A DNA stretch of 64,000 nt from Brevibacterium antiquum CNRZ 918. GTDB lineage: Bacteria; Actinomycetota; Actinomycetes; Actinomycetales; Brevibacteriaceae. Position numbers and translations under genes: made by a program. The stretch covers positions 124,001-188,000 of the forward strand of contig NZ_FXZD01000006.1 in NCBI RefSeq assembly GCF_900169145.1, written 5' to 3'. Below are positions 24,993 to 33,326 of this stretch, one piece after another. The notes beneath the pieces were generated by a model that was not told where the DNA came from, did no database searches, and saw nothing but the letters and a program-made list of their open reading frames with translations. Every line of letters begins with the position of its first letter. Position 1 is the first letter of the stretch.

Positions 24993-26150
24993 ATGACCTC
25001 GCGAGAATCGTCCCACGCGCCAGAAACCGTCGTCGTCGAAGCGGGCCGTCCTCAACGCTCGAACGGTTCGTCGGTGAACCCTCCCATCGAACTGTCCTCG
25101 ACCTTCGTCGGCAGCGGCGAGACCGATCATGGCGACTATGTCTACGGTCGGTTCTCGACTCCGGCGTGGACTCCGTTCGAAGAGGCACTGGCTGAACTCG
25201 AACATGCAGCGTTGCCCGGACTGGTCTTCGGCTCGGGACTGGCGGCGATCGCCGCGGCCCTCAGCCTGGTCCCGCGCGGGGGCACTCTGATCATGCCCCG
25301 ACACAGCTACCAGGGGTCATTGGAGGCCGCAGGTGAGGTCGCGCAACGCAGCGGATTCCGCCTCGCCACCGTCGACATCGTCGACACCGCAGTCGTCGTC
25401 GACGCACTCGATGACGTTGAAGCAGCCTCGGCGGTGCTGTGGATCGAATCTCCGACCAACCCGATGCTCGAAGTCGCAGACGTACCCGCACTCATCTCCG
25501 CGGCGCGGGATCGCGGCATTCTGACCGTCTTTGACAACACCTTCGCGACTCCACTCCTGCAGACGCCGCTCGATCTGGGCGCGGACGTCGTTGTCCACTC
25601 CGTCACCAAATACCTCGCCGGGCACTCAGACGTCGTCCTCGGCGCGGCGCTGACCAACAGCGAAGAGCTGCACAAGCGGCTTCATGACGAACGCTCACTG
25701 CGTGGAGCCATCGCTGGCCCCTTCGAGGTCTGGTTGGCGTTGCGAGGCCTGCGAACGCTGTCGGTGCGCATGGAACGAGCCCAGGCCAATGCCGCACTGA
25801 TCGCCGACCGACTGAGTTCGCATCCCAACGTCACCGAGACCCGCTATCCGGGTCTGCCCGAGGACCCCGGGCATGAGCGTGCGGCCGCGCAGATGTCGGG
25901 ATTCGGTGCGATGGTCGCCTTCTGCGTGGAGACTGGACAACAGGCCACAGCCGTCGCCGAGGCGGTTCGGGTGTGGACCCCCGCCACCTCCCTGGGCGGA
26001 GTGGAGTCCCTCATCGAACGCCGGCGCCGCAACGCCTCGGAAGCGGAATCGGTCCCCGACGGATTTCTGCGTCTGAGCGTGGGCATCGAACACGCCGATG
26101 ACCTGTGGAACGACCTCGACGCTGCCATCCGCGCTGCCCACAGCGCTTGA
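24993..26150 (+). CDS. Cys/Met-metabolism PLP enzyme (cystathionine gamma-synthase/lyase type)
   Basis: Fold-type I PLP enzyme of the transsulfuration family. It has 385 residues. DYVYGRFSTPAWTPFEEALAELE carries the Tyr/Arg that bind PLP phosphate of the neighbouring subunit. FGSGLAAIAAAL holds the phosphate site, SPTNPMLEVAD lies before the pyridine-nitrogen Asp (D181 in VFDNTFATP), and the Schiff-base Lys is K206 in HSVTKYLAGHSD. Whether it is synthase or lyase cannot be decided. ATG 24993 is preferred; an upstream GTG at 24957 would add 12 residues. The stop overlaps the next gene's start by one base (TGATG), so the GNAT downstream is coupled. Confidence 0.88.
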   Translation: MTSRESSHAPETVVVEAGRPQRSNGSSVNPPIELSSTFVGSGETDHGDYVYGRFSTPAWTPFEEALAELEHAALPGLVFGSGLAAIAAALSLVPRGGTLIMPRHSYQGSLEAAGEVAQRSGFRLATVDIVDTAVVVDALDDVEAASAVLWIESPTNPMLEVADVPALISAARDRGILTVFDNTFATPLLQTPLDLGADVVVHSVTKYLAGHSDVVLGAALTNSEELHKRLHDERSLRGAIAGPFEVWLALRGLRTLSVRMERAQANAALIADRLSSHPNVTETRYPGLPEDPGHERAAAQMSGFGAMVAFCVETGQQATAVAEAVRVWTPATSLGGVESLIERRRRNASEAESVPDGFLRLSVGIEHADDLWNDLDAAIRAAHSA

Positions 26151-26719
26151 TGACTGAGCAGTTCGTTCTTGACCGTCCGGGGCTTCAGCACCTGGACGAG
26201 GTGTTTGAGATCTACAGCGACCCCCGCGTGTGGACGCATTTTCCCAGCGGCCGGATGGTCAAGCGGGAAGAAGCCGGGGCGTTCCTGCTGACCCGCATCG
26301 CTGATTGGGAGATCGACGGGCTTGGGACATGGATCGTCCGCGAATCAGAAGATGGTCCGGTGTTGGGTACCTGCGGCTGCGGTGTGAGGCGCATGCCCAT
26401 GGCCGATGAGTGGAACCCGGAGCGGATCGAGGCCTATTGGAATCTGGGCTACCGCTTCCGCCCCGAGGTCCAGGGCCGCGGCTTTGCCAGCGAGATCTCT
26501 CGTCTGGCTGTTGCGCGGGCCCAGGAGCTCAAGCCCGAACTGCCTGTCATCGCCTACCTGCTCGAACACAATGTGGCCTCACGGAAAGTGGCGGAGAAGA
26601 TCGGCCTGAGCCTGCAGCATCGAGCCCTCGACGCGGGCAACCCCGATCCGCAGGCGATGCGCCTGGTCTTCGCCGATCGGACTCTGACCGCGAGTCAGCT
26701 GGCGGCTGCGCTGATCTGA
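26150..26719 (+). CDS. GNAT acetyltransferase coupled to the PLP enzyme gene
   Basis: A 189-residue acetyltransferase of the RimJ/RimL-like branch. The N-terminal LDEVFEIYSDPRVWTHFPSG, the substrate-loop segment IERIEA-YWNLGYRFRPEVQGRGFA (acetyl-CoA loop QGRGFA) and HNVASRKVAEKIGLSLQ are the family landmarks. ATG 26150 shares its A with the stop of the PLP enzyme gene (TGATG), so reinitiation is expected and the two enzymes may act on related amino-acid substrates. That functional link is inference. Confidence 0.85.
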   Translation: MTEQFVLDRPGLQHLDEVFEIYSDPRVWTHFPSGRMVKREEAGAFLLTRIADWEIDGLGTWIVRESEDGPVLGTCGCGVRRMPMADEWNPERIEAYWNLGYRFRPEVQGRGFASEISRLAVARAQELKPELPVIAYLLEHNVASRKVAEKIGLSLQHRALDAGNPDPQAMRLVFADRTLTASQLAAALI

Positions 26720-26725
26720 CCTGAC

Positions 26726-26771
26726 CGCGCTGATTCCGGTGGCGGGAGCGCGCTGATTCCGGTGGCGGGAG
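26726..26771 (+). repeat. Perfect 23-bp tandem repeat
   Basis: Two identical 23-bp units beginning CGCGCTGATTCC at 26726-26748 and 26749-26771, with the start of a third (CGCGC) after them. The repeat lies directly downstream of the GNAT gene in a 200-base gap that otherwise shows only GTGACG-type short repeats. Confidence 0.9.
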
Positions 26772-26939
26772 CGCGCGCTGGCCCAGGAGACCGACTGATC
26801 CGTGTTGATGTGGGTGACGCTGACGCGGGTGGCGCTGAAGAGGGTGACGTGACCGGGTATCAGGCGTACGGTGGTAACCGAAACGAATTTCTACGACGCG
26901 TAGAAGCTGACCGGGGGAGTGATCAGGCCTGAGCACGGA

Positions 26940-27923
26940 ATGAGCGGGCTGATGTGGCACCCGACGCTCCCGCCGACGTTCATGCGAGTCATCGACTGGC
27001 ACCCCCAGCCGATACCCATCATCGTCATTCTCGCTGTGTTCGGTCTGGTGCTGTATGTGTTCTGCGTGTGGCTGCTGCACCGTCGCGGGGTGTCATGGCC
27101 GGTGTCGCGCCTCATCTGGTGGACGCTGGGCATCGCCACCGTCGCCCTCGTCGATGGCACGGCCTTGAACGGCTATGGCATGGCGATGTTCAGCATGCAC
27201 ATGATCCAGCACATGATTCTGTCGATGCTCAGCCCGATTCTGTTGGTCCTGGGGGCGCCGATCACGTTGATGCTGCGCGTTCTGCCGGCCGGTTCGAGCC
27301 GGTGGAATGCGCGGCGTGTGATTCTCTTGATCGTCCACAGTCCCATCATGCGCGTGCTGGCCAACCCGATTGTGACCACGGTGCTGTTCCTGATGAGCCT
27401 GTACGGGCTGTATTTCACACCCGCCTTCGATTGGCTGATGTCGACGATGTGGGGACACAACCTGATGTTCATCCACTTCGTGGCCATTGGGATGCTCTAC
27501 TTCTGGAATATCTTCGGAGTCGACCCTTCGCCGAGAACGAGCAGCAAACGGCGAGTGCGCATTGACCCCACAGTCGTACAGGTCTTCGAGATCGTGGCCA
27601 CAGTCCCTTTCCACGCTTTCTTCGGGATTGTGGTGATGATGTCGACGGCCTTGCTCACAAGCTTCTACCAAATGCCGATGTGGGGCATCGATCCGTTGAA
27701 GGACCAGTTCCTCGGAGGCGGCATTGCCTGGGCCTTCACAGAGATCCCGACCCTCATCATGCTCGGGGTTCTGGTGTTGAAGTGGCAGAGGTCGGATCAA
27801 CGTCTCAGCCGCCGCCTCGATCGCCAGGCAGACAGGGACGGCGACGCCACGCTGCAGGCCTACAATCGTTATTTGGCTTCGCTGTCCGACGCGGACCAGG
27901 ATGACCGACGCCGTCGGGGGTAA
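26940..27923 (+). CDS. CtaG-like cytochrome c oxidase assembly family membrane protein
   Basis: Integral membrane protein of the caa3-type CtaG family, linked to copper delivery or assembly of cytochrome oxidase. It has about 327 residues and seven or more spans. Histidines and Met clusters typical of the family lie at membrane edges: FSMHMIQHMILSMLSPILL, WGHNLMFIHFVAIGMLYFW, PFHAFFGIVVMMSTALL. SMHMIQHM is the best signature. The C terminus is Arg/Asp-rich and cytoplasmic. The start is uncertain between GTG 26919, ATG 26940 and ATG 26952, as none has a well-spaced ribosome-binding site. No other oxidase gene is nearby. Confidence 0.85.
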   Translation: MSGLMWHPTLPPTFMRVIDWHPQPIPIIVILAVFGLVLYVFCVWLLHRRGVSWPVSRLIWWTLGIATVALVDGTALNGYGMAMFSMHMIQHMILSMLSPILLVLGAPITLMLRVLPAGSSRWNARRVILLIVHSPIMRVLANPIVTTVLFLMSLYGLYFTPAFDWLMSTMWGHNLMFIHFVAIGMLYFWNIFGVDPSPRTSSKRRVRIDPTVVQVFEIVATVPFHAFFGIVVMMSTALLTSFYQMPMWGIDPLKDQFLGGGIAWAFTEIPTLIMLGVLVLKWQRSDQRLSRRLDRQADRDGDATLQAYNRYLASLSDADQDDRRRRG

Positions 27924-28070
27924 CCGCCGGATCCGGCACGACTGGTGGCATGCGACATAGGAGCTGCTCGCTGGATCACTCACTCCGAGGCGTGTGACCC
28001 AGATCAACTTATCGTGCGTTAAGGTTGGGGTTGAAGATCAGTCATCCAGCGCTAGCCAAAAGGAGTCGCC

Positions 28071-28829
28071 TTGACCTCGAATGTTCTCACCGACCTGCGA
28101 GATGGGGTCGTGACTGTCATGATCAACCGCCCCGAAAGCCTCAATGCGCTGACCAGGGAGACCATGGAGGCGGTCGCGGACGCCGTTGCCAAGGCGGCCA
28201 CCACGGCCCGTGCAGTCATCATCACCGGCAATGACCGGTCCTTCAGCTCGGGTGCTGACCTGCAGGGGTCTGTGCAAGAGGGAGGGCTCGGCCTAGATCG
28301 CGCCAATGCCATCATCCGATCGATCATCGACCTGCCGATTCCGACCATCGCCGCGGTCTCCGGTCCGGCGGCCGGCATCGGCTGCTCGCTGGCCCTGGCC
28401 TGCGATTACACCGTGATGAGCGAAGAGTCCTATCTGATGCTGGCCTTCACCAAGATCGGGCTCATGCCCGACGGCGGGGCAACGGCGCTCGTCGCAGCCT
28501 CGGCGGGTCGGCACCGAGCCATGAAGATGGCGCTGACGGCACAGAAGGTCTGGGCGAAGGAAGCGTTCGAATGGGGTCTGACCAGCGAGGTTACGCCGGC
28601 GGGCGAGCAGCTGAACAGGGCTCAGGAGATCGCGGCGCAGTGGGCTCAGGGCGCACCATTGGCCTTCGCCTCCTCGAAGGGAGCCATCAACGCGGCGACG
28701 CTGACTGAACTCGATGACGCATTCGACCGGGAGCTCAAGGGCCAGACGGCTCTGCGGGAAAGCAAAGACTTTGCCGAAGGAGTCACAGCTTTCATAGAGA
28801 AACGCGGACCGAACTTCACCGGCGAGTAG
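28071..28829 (+). CDS. Enoyl-CoA hydratase/isomerase family protein
   Basis: Crotonase-fold enzyme acting on acyl-CoA thioesters. It has 252 residues. The oxyanion-hole segments are GNDRSFSSGADLQG (53-66) and VSGPAAGIGCSLALACDY (95-112). KIGLMPDGGATALV (127-140) has Asp in place of the hydratase Glu, as seen in isomerase- and PaaG-like members. The TTG start at 28071 is supported by AAAAGGAG five bases upstream. It precedes the acyl-CoA ligase gene by 249 bases on the same strand, so the two may serve one degradation route. Confidence 0.9.
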   Translation: MTSNVLTDLRDGVVTVMINRPESLNALTRETMEAVADAVAKAATTARAVIITGNDRSFSSGADLQGSVQEGGLGLDRANAIIRSIIDLPIPTIAAVSGPAAGIGCSLALACDYTVMSEESYLMLAFTKIGLMPDGGATALVAASAGRHRAMKMALTAQKVWAKEAFEWGLTSEVTPAGEQLNRAQEIAAQWAQGAPLAFASSKGAINAATLTELDDAFDRELKGQTALRESKDFAEGVTAFIEKRGPNFTGE

Positions 28830-28838
28830 TCGACGGAC

Positions 28839-28881
28839 GGCAGCCGACTGGCCCGGAACGGCAGGCAGCCGACGGGCCCGG
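28839..28881 (+). repeat. 18-bp direct repeat after the hydratase gene
   Basis: GGCAGCCGACTGGCCCGG at 28839-28856 and the same with one change at 28864-28881, 25 bases apart. Each has weak dyad symmetry. Confidence 0.75.
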
Positions 28882-28927
28882 GGCTCGGCGTTCGTACGTT
28901 TCTAATTGGTAACGTTGCGGCACAAGT

Positions 28928-28943
28928 TGTGAGCGGCATCACT
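28928..28943 (+). promoter_or_regulatory. CRP/GlxR-like site upstream of the acyl-CoA ligase gene
   Basis: TGTGA-GCGGCA-TCACT fits the CRP-family consensus TGTGA-N6-TCACA with one mismatch. It lies about 135 bases before the ligase start. In corynebacteria the CRP homologue GlxR uses this type of site on carbon-metabolism genes. Function here is inferred. Confidence 0.4.
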
Positions 28944-29078
28944 TGACGGGATAGTCTGGCGATGAAAACGGTGAGGATGCCGACGTGTTCCGACTGCTCG
29001 ACGTGACCTGCACCGTATAGCCCCGATAGCCGTGCAAACCCTCCACCCCAGCACGACCACAATGACCAAAGGAGTCTC

Positions 29079-30710
29079 ATGCTTACAGGCATTCCATCCA
29101 CACTTGGTGACAGCTATCAGCTCAACACCACCACCATGATCCGCCATGCCGCGACCTTCTTCGGCGAATCGGAGGTCGTCTACCGGCGGTCCGATGGATC
29201 GTGGGGTCGATCGAACTACGCCGACGAGTTCAAGCGCATGGCTCAGCTGGCCCACGGCCTGAGCGAGCTCGGCGTGGGCGCGGGGTCGATGGTCGGAGTC
29301 CTGGACTGGAACTCCCGTCGCCACCTCGAGCTGTACTTCTCCGTCCCCGGCGTTGCCGCCACCATGCTCCAGCTCAACCTGCGTCTGGCCCCCGAGGACC
29401 TTGCCTACGTGGTCAGCCACTCGAAGTCCGACTGGATCTTCGTCGACGAGTCCCTCCTCCACGTCGCCGAGGCGCTGGCCCCGAAACTCGACGTCAAGGG
29501 CTGGGTCGTCATGACCGACAAGCCCTCGTCCGAAATTGAGACGAGCCTCGAGAACGTCGTGTTCTATGAGGACCTGATTGCTGATAAGCCTGAGACCTAC
29601 GACTGGCCGGTCGTGGATGAGAAGACCGCTGCCTACGCCGGCTACACCACCGGAACCACCGGGCGTCCCAAGGGTGTCTACTACTCCCACCGCTCGATCT
29701 ATCTGCACACGATGGGCGGACTGGCCGCGCTGAATGCGACCTTCGACGACTGCGTCATGCCCATCACCCCGATGTTCCACGTACTCTCCTGGGGTTTCCC
29801 GCAGAACGCGGTGGCCGCGGGTGCGAAGCTCGTTCTGCCGGGCAAGTTCGCCGCTGAGGAGTTCGGTGCCATCGGTCAAGCCTTCATTGAGGAGAAGGTG
29901 ACGTTGGCAAATGGTGCACCCGCGATCTTCTCCCCGATGCTGGAGATGATGAAGAATATGCCCGAGTCTCCGGACCTGCGCGGTGTGCGTCTGGTCTCAG
30001 GATCCTCCGAGCCGCCGTTGTCGATGATGCGCGGGTTCAAGGAGATCACCGGCGCCGAGGTGATCCATGGCTACGGTGCCACCGAAACCACCCCGCTGGC
30101 CACCACCAACTGGCGGATCAAGCCCGGAACGAACATGACCGATGAGGAGAAGTGGGACTTCAAGCGCTACCAGGGACTGCCGATCATCGGCGTTGAACTC
30201 AAGATCGTCGACCCCGCCGGTGAGGAGATGCCCCACGACGGCAAATCGATGGGCGAGGTCGTCATGCGCGGTCCGTGGATCACCGAGTCCTACTTCCAGC
30301 TGCCCGACAATGCGGACCGGTTCCTTGACGGCTGGTGGCGTTCAGGAGACGTCGGCGTCATCTATCCCAACGGCTATCTCAAACTCACCGACCGTCTCAA
30401 GGACGTCATCAAGTCCGGTGGCGAGTGGATCTCCTCGATCGACATGGAGAATGCGATGCTCGACAACCCCGACGTGAAGGAGGCCGCGGTCATCGGTGTG
30501 CCCGATGAGAAGTGGCAGGAACGTCCCGTGGCCTACGTCGTGGCCAATGACGGCGCCGAGGTGACCCGTGAGTCCATCGTCGCGACGCTGGGTGAGCGCT
30601 TCGCCAAGTGGCAGCTGCCAGATGAGGTCATCGTCACTGATGAGATGCCGCGCACATCTGTCGGCAAGCTCGACAAGAAGATACTGCGCAAGAACTGGGA
30701 AGAGAAGTAA
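29079..30710 (+). CDS. Fatty-acyl-CoA synthetase/AMP-dependent acid-CoA ligase
   Basis: ANL-superfamily ligase that activates a carboxylic acid to its CoA thioester through an acyl-AMP. The 543-residue product has the P-loop-like motif [18 protein letters not shown] (about 188-205). The aryl/acyl-pocket motif is GYGATETTP (about 331-339). The hinge region [21 protein letters not shown] is followed by SGGEWISS, and the catalytic C-terminal Lys lies in TSVGKLDKK. The layout is that of medium/long-chain FadD-type enzymes of about 540 residues. ATG 29079 follows AAAGGAG. A strong hairpin ends the unit at 30767. Acid specificity unknown; neighbours suggest a short or medium-chain substrate. Confidence 0.93.
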   Translation: MLTGIPSTLGDSYQLNTTTMIRHAATFFGESEVVYRRSDGSWGRSNYADEFKRMAQLAHGLSELGVGAGSMVGVLDWNSRRHLELYFSVPGVAATMLQLNLRLAPEDLAYVVSHSKSDWIFVDESLLHVAEALAPKLDVKGWVVMTDKPSSEIETSLENVVFYEDLIADKPETYDWPVVDEKTAAYAGYTTGTTGRPKGVYYSHRSIYLHTMGGLAALNATFDDCVMPITPMFHVLSWGFPQNAVAAGAKLVLPGKFAAEEFGAIGQAFIEEKVTLANGAPAIFSPMLEMMKNMPESPDLRGVRLVSGSSEPPLSMMRGFKEITGAEVIHGYGATETTPLATTNWRIKPGTNMTDEEKWDFKRYQGLPIIGVELKIVDPAGEEMPHDGKSMGEVVMRGPWITESYFQLPDNADRFLDGWWRSGDVGVIYPNGYLKLTDRLKDVIKSGGEWISSIDMENAMLDNPDVKEAAVIGVPDEKWQERPVAYVVANDGAEVTRESIVATLGERFAKWQLPDEVIVTDEMPRTSVGKLDKKILRKNWEEK

Positions 30711-30736
30711 GCCCAGGCCCTTGATCGTCGCAGCGC

Positions 30737-30767
30737 GGGTGCGCAACCGAAACTCGGTTGCGCACCC
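30737..30767 (+). terminator. Hairpin terminator of the acyl-CoA ligase gene
   Basis: Perfect 14-bp stem GGGTGCGCAACCGA (30737-30750) with 30754-30767, loop AAC. It is followed by TCTGTGT. Confidence 0.75.
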
Positions 30768-30846
30768 TCTGTGTCGGCGGTGCCTCGGGCTGGGGTGCCT
30801 CAGGCGGTGATGCAGAGCTGTGGGCAATCGCAGACGATGCACCTGG

Positions 30847-31710
30847 TCACGGGTGATGGAGTAAGTACGTCCCGCCCTTGAGGCAGGTGTCGACAACCCA
30901 GCCGTCGCCGACGAGTCCAGTCAGCGAATCGCGCAGAGCCAGGCGCCAGCGACTCGCGAGTTCGGCATCCTGACCCCGCAGGGCCTCGATGTCGGAGGGG
31001 ATGTCGAGCGAGACGAGCGTCGCCTCCTTGGGCACTTCATTGACCAGCGGTTCACCGTGTTCATCGCTGCGCAGGCACTTGAACGCGTCGTCGGCCTCGG
31101 CGAGGGCGGCAGGGGCAGGCTTGTCGAGCGACCACGACACGACCATGCGGTCGCTGGCCTGCCCGGCATTGACTCCGTCGCGCATCTGCCCGTAGAAGTC
31201 CTCGAGGTATTCGACCATGCCCACACCCAGGCGTTGGAAGTTGAAGTAGGCATTCCGGGCGACCAGCGGATCGAAGGTCCAGGTCATCTCCGTGATGCCG
31301 AGGTTAAGGCACCACAGGCGCTGGTGCAGCTTCATCGCCGATCCTGCTCCGCGGCCGATGACCTGATGCCGCACGCCGGCGATGTGCGAATGCATGAGCG
31401 TCCCCAGCGGCTGACCGAAGAACCCGATCGTCACGCCGATCATCTCGTCAGGCTCGTCGAGGCTGTAGGCGGCCGAGACATAGTTGCCCGCATGGGCGAA
31501 GGCGACGATGAGCCCGGGTTCGAGCACATTGGTGCCGGTCTCGTCGACGCTCCAGACTTCGTCGAGCAGGAGGGCGGCCTCGGCGGCTTCGGCGGCGGTG
31601 TGGATCTCACGCACCTCGATCCGAGCGGCGTCGGCGGCAGCCGCGTACTCATCCTCGGCCAGGGCGATGATCTCCGAGTCCACTATTGTCAATCCTTCGC
31701 GCGGTGTCAT
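30847..31710 (-). CDS. Predicted GNAT-superfamily protein (COG3375 type)
   Basis: A 287-residue protein of the large GNAT-like family known as COG3375. An N-terminal acidic helix precedes IEVREIHTAAEAAEAALLLDEVW. GNYVSAAYSL and IGVTIGFFG form the central strands. HSHIAGVRHQVIGRGAGSAMKLHQRLWCL (about 107-135) is the CoA-binding turn and helix. MTWTFDPLVARNAYFNFQRLG (about 142-162) is the most characteristic segment, and the last 100 residues form a family-specific domain. Substrate unknown. It is convergent with the ligase gene and lies close to, and divergent from, the dehydrogenase gene at 31828 (117 bases), so they may share regulation. Confidence 0.8.
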   Translation of the reverse strand: MTPREGLTIVDSEIIALAEDEYAAAADAARIEVREIHTAAEAAEAALLLDEVWSVDETGTNVLEPGLIVAFAHAGNYVSAAYSLDEPDEMIGVTIGFFGQPLGTLMHSHIAGVRHQVIGRGAGSAMKLHQRLWCLNLGITEMTWTFDPLVARNAYFNFQRLGVGMVEYLEDFYGQMRDGVNAGQASDRMVVSWSLDKPAPAALAEADDAFKCLRSDEHGEPLVNEVPKEATLVSLDIPSDIEALRGQDAELASRWRLALRDSLTGLVGDGWVVDTCLKGGTYLLHHP

Positions 31711-31827
31711 GGTGACATTGTGCCACCGAACTCCCCAGCTGAACGTGCTGAAACGTCTATATCTGAGGCGTTGGTGCAGTTGCAGCTGGAGGACATGCGC
31801 TTCTCGGTGCAGGTATAACCTGGACGG

Positions 31828-32814
31828 ATGAGCTTCTCAGTTGCCGTCATCGGAGCCGGAACGATCGGCCGATCCTTCGCTTGGCTGTTCGCACGTTCGG
31901 GCTATTCGGTCCAAGTCTTCGACCCCAGAGGCGATCTCGCCGAGGTGGTCGCCGGGCTGCAGGCCGATGTCAGTGCCGATGCTGCCGCCCACAACATGCT
32001 CGCCTCCGAGCTCGGATCCATCAGTCTCGCCGAATCCGTCGAAGCCGCAGTCGCAGACGCATCCTTCGTGCAGGAATCGGGCCCCGAAGACCCGCAGGCT
32101 AAGCCGAAGCTGTTTGCTCAGATCGCCGCGGCCGCCCCGTTGGACGCGGTATTCGCGACCTCCTCGTCGACCATCCCCGCGTCACTGATCGCACACCATC
32201 TGCCGGCGGAAGCCGCGGCCCGTGTCATCGTCGGTCATCCATTCAACCCGCCTCACCTGATGCCACTCGTCGAGGTGGTTCCGGCCCCGGCGACCGGTCC
32301 TGACACGGTCGAACGTGCCCTTGAGTTCTACCGCAGCTGCGGGCGCGAACCTGTTGCACTGAATCGGGAAGTTCGCGGATTCGTCGGCAACCGACTCCAG
32401 AACGCGCTGATGAAAGAGGCGATCTCGCTGGTGGCCAACGGTGTCATCTCGGCACCCGACCTCGACGCGGTGATGAAGAACTCCCTGGGGCTGCGGTGGT
32501 CTGCGGTCGGGCAGTTCGAGGCGATGCACCTCGGCGGGGGAGACGCGGGAATCCGCGGTTTCATGCACCACATAGGTGCGTCGTTCGCGAAGATCGGGGA
32601 TCTGCCCCTCGACCTCAGCGACGCTGGAATGGCCGAGGTCTATTCTCAGGTGGAGGAGGCCTACGGTGAGACGCCGAGCCGGGCCGGCGCCGAGGCCAGG
32701 GACCGGATCCAACGTTCGGTACTCGAGGTGCGCGGCCAGGGCGGTGCGCACTCGGAGGAGTGCTCAGCAGCAGTTCAGGCCGACCAAGGATCAGGTCAGA
32801 CCGTGGCTTGGTAG
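31828..32814 (+). CDS. 3-hydroxyacyl-CoA dehydrogenase family protein, carnitine-dehydrogenase-like
   Basis: NAD-dependent dehydrogenase of 328 residues. The Rossmann motif is VIGAGTIGRSFAWLFARSGY (7-26) with the NAD-selecting D32. SSSTIPASLI follows. The catalytic His lies in GHPFNPPHLMPLVEVV (H137, E149), and GFVGNRLQNALMKEA opens the C-terminal helical domain. The GHPFNPP-PLVEVV wording is more like L-carnitine 3-dehydrogenase and lambda-crystallin/gulonate dehydrogenases than like fatty-acid beta-oxidation enzymes, which have GMHFFNP. Substrate therefore open: carnitine, a hydroxy acid or a hydroxyacyl-CoA. Its end overlaps the convergent SnoaL-like gene by 19 bases. Confidence 0.85.
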   Translation: MSFSVAVIGAGTIGRSFAWLFARSGYSVQVFDPRGDLAEVVAGLQADVSADAAAHNMLASELGSISLAESVEAAVADASFVQESGPEDPQAKPKLFAQIAAAAPLDAVFATSSSTIPASLIAHHLPAEAAARVIVGHPFNPPHLMPLVEVVPAPATGPDTVERALEFYRSCGREPVALNREVRGFVGNRLQNALMKEAISLVANGVISAPDLDAVMKNSLGLRWSAVGQFEAMHLGGGDAGIRGFMHHIGASFAKIGDLPLDLSDAGMAEVYSQVEEAYGETPSRAGAEARDRIQRSVLEVRGQGGAHSEECSAAVQADQGSGQTVAW

Positions 32815-33149
32815 AAGTAGGTGGTGCGTTCGGCGATGAGACCTTCCGTGTCGAAGAGGAAGAAGTCTGCGAAGCCAACGGAGGTTTCGGTGCCGTCCTT
32901 GAGCAGGCCGGTGAAGACGCCGCGGCTGGAGGCGCGGTCGCCGTCGACGAGGATCTCCGTCAGCGAGTGCGCACCCGATTCGATGACGCGCTCACCATGG
33001 TAGAAATCAGTGATCTGCTGCCCGACCATGGTCGGATATCCGGGCCGATCGTAGTGTCCGTCGGCTGCGAACAGTGCCGAGGTTGCACCAGCGTTCCCAG
33101 CGTCGACGGTGGAGTAATAGCGCTTCACAAGTTCAGTCACACTGTTCAT
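32796..33149 (-). CDS. SnoaL/ketosteroid-isomerase-like protein
   Basis: A 117-residue NTF2-fold protein. The start MNSVTELVKRYYSTVDAGN is the usual first helix, followed by ALFAADGHYDRPGYPTMVG, the cone-shaped pocket segment. HSLTEILVDGDRASSRGVFTG and VGFADFFLFDTEGLIAE form the curved sheet. Such proteins are isomerases, dehydratases or carriers; no activity can be assigned. ATG 33149 is chosen by homology; the upstream frame extension is not conserved-looking. The gene runs against the dehydrogenase gene (19-base tail overlap) and away from the aldehyde dehydrogenase gene. Confidence 0.8.
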   Translation of the reverse strand: MNSVTELVKRYYSTVDAGNAGATSALFAADGHYDRPGYPTMVGQQITDFYHGERVIESGAHSLTEILVDGDRASSRGVFTGLLKDGTETSVGFADFFLFDTEGLIAERTTYFYQATV

Positions 33150-33326
33150 GGCAATACAGTAACAGCGATCACACTCGAGCTCGTGCTCAAGGGGTGGGAT
33201 GAGGAATTGCCGCCGAGGTGGTTGAGTCATAGCGTGGGACATGGATCCATTCGTCGACCGGTACCCGACTCTCGGCTCCGCGTCGCTGGATCGAGGTCAA
33301 CAACCCCAGCAGAAATGAGGCTCGAC

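Noticed and set aside
32760..33326. N-terminal extension of the aldehyde dehydrogenase frame
   Set aside because: It crosses the opposite-strand SnoaL-like gene and has no homology; ATG 33327 matches the family start.
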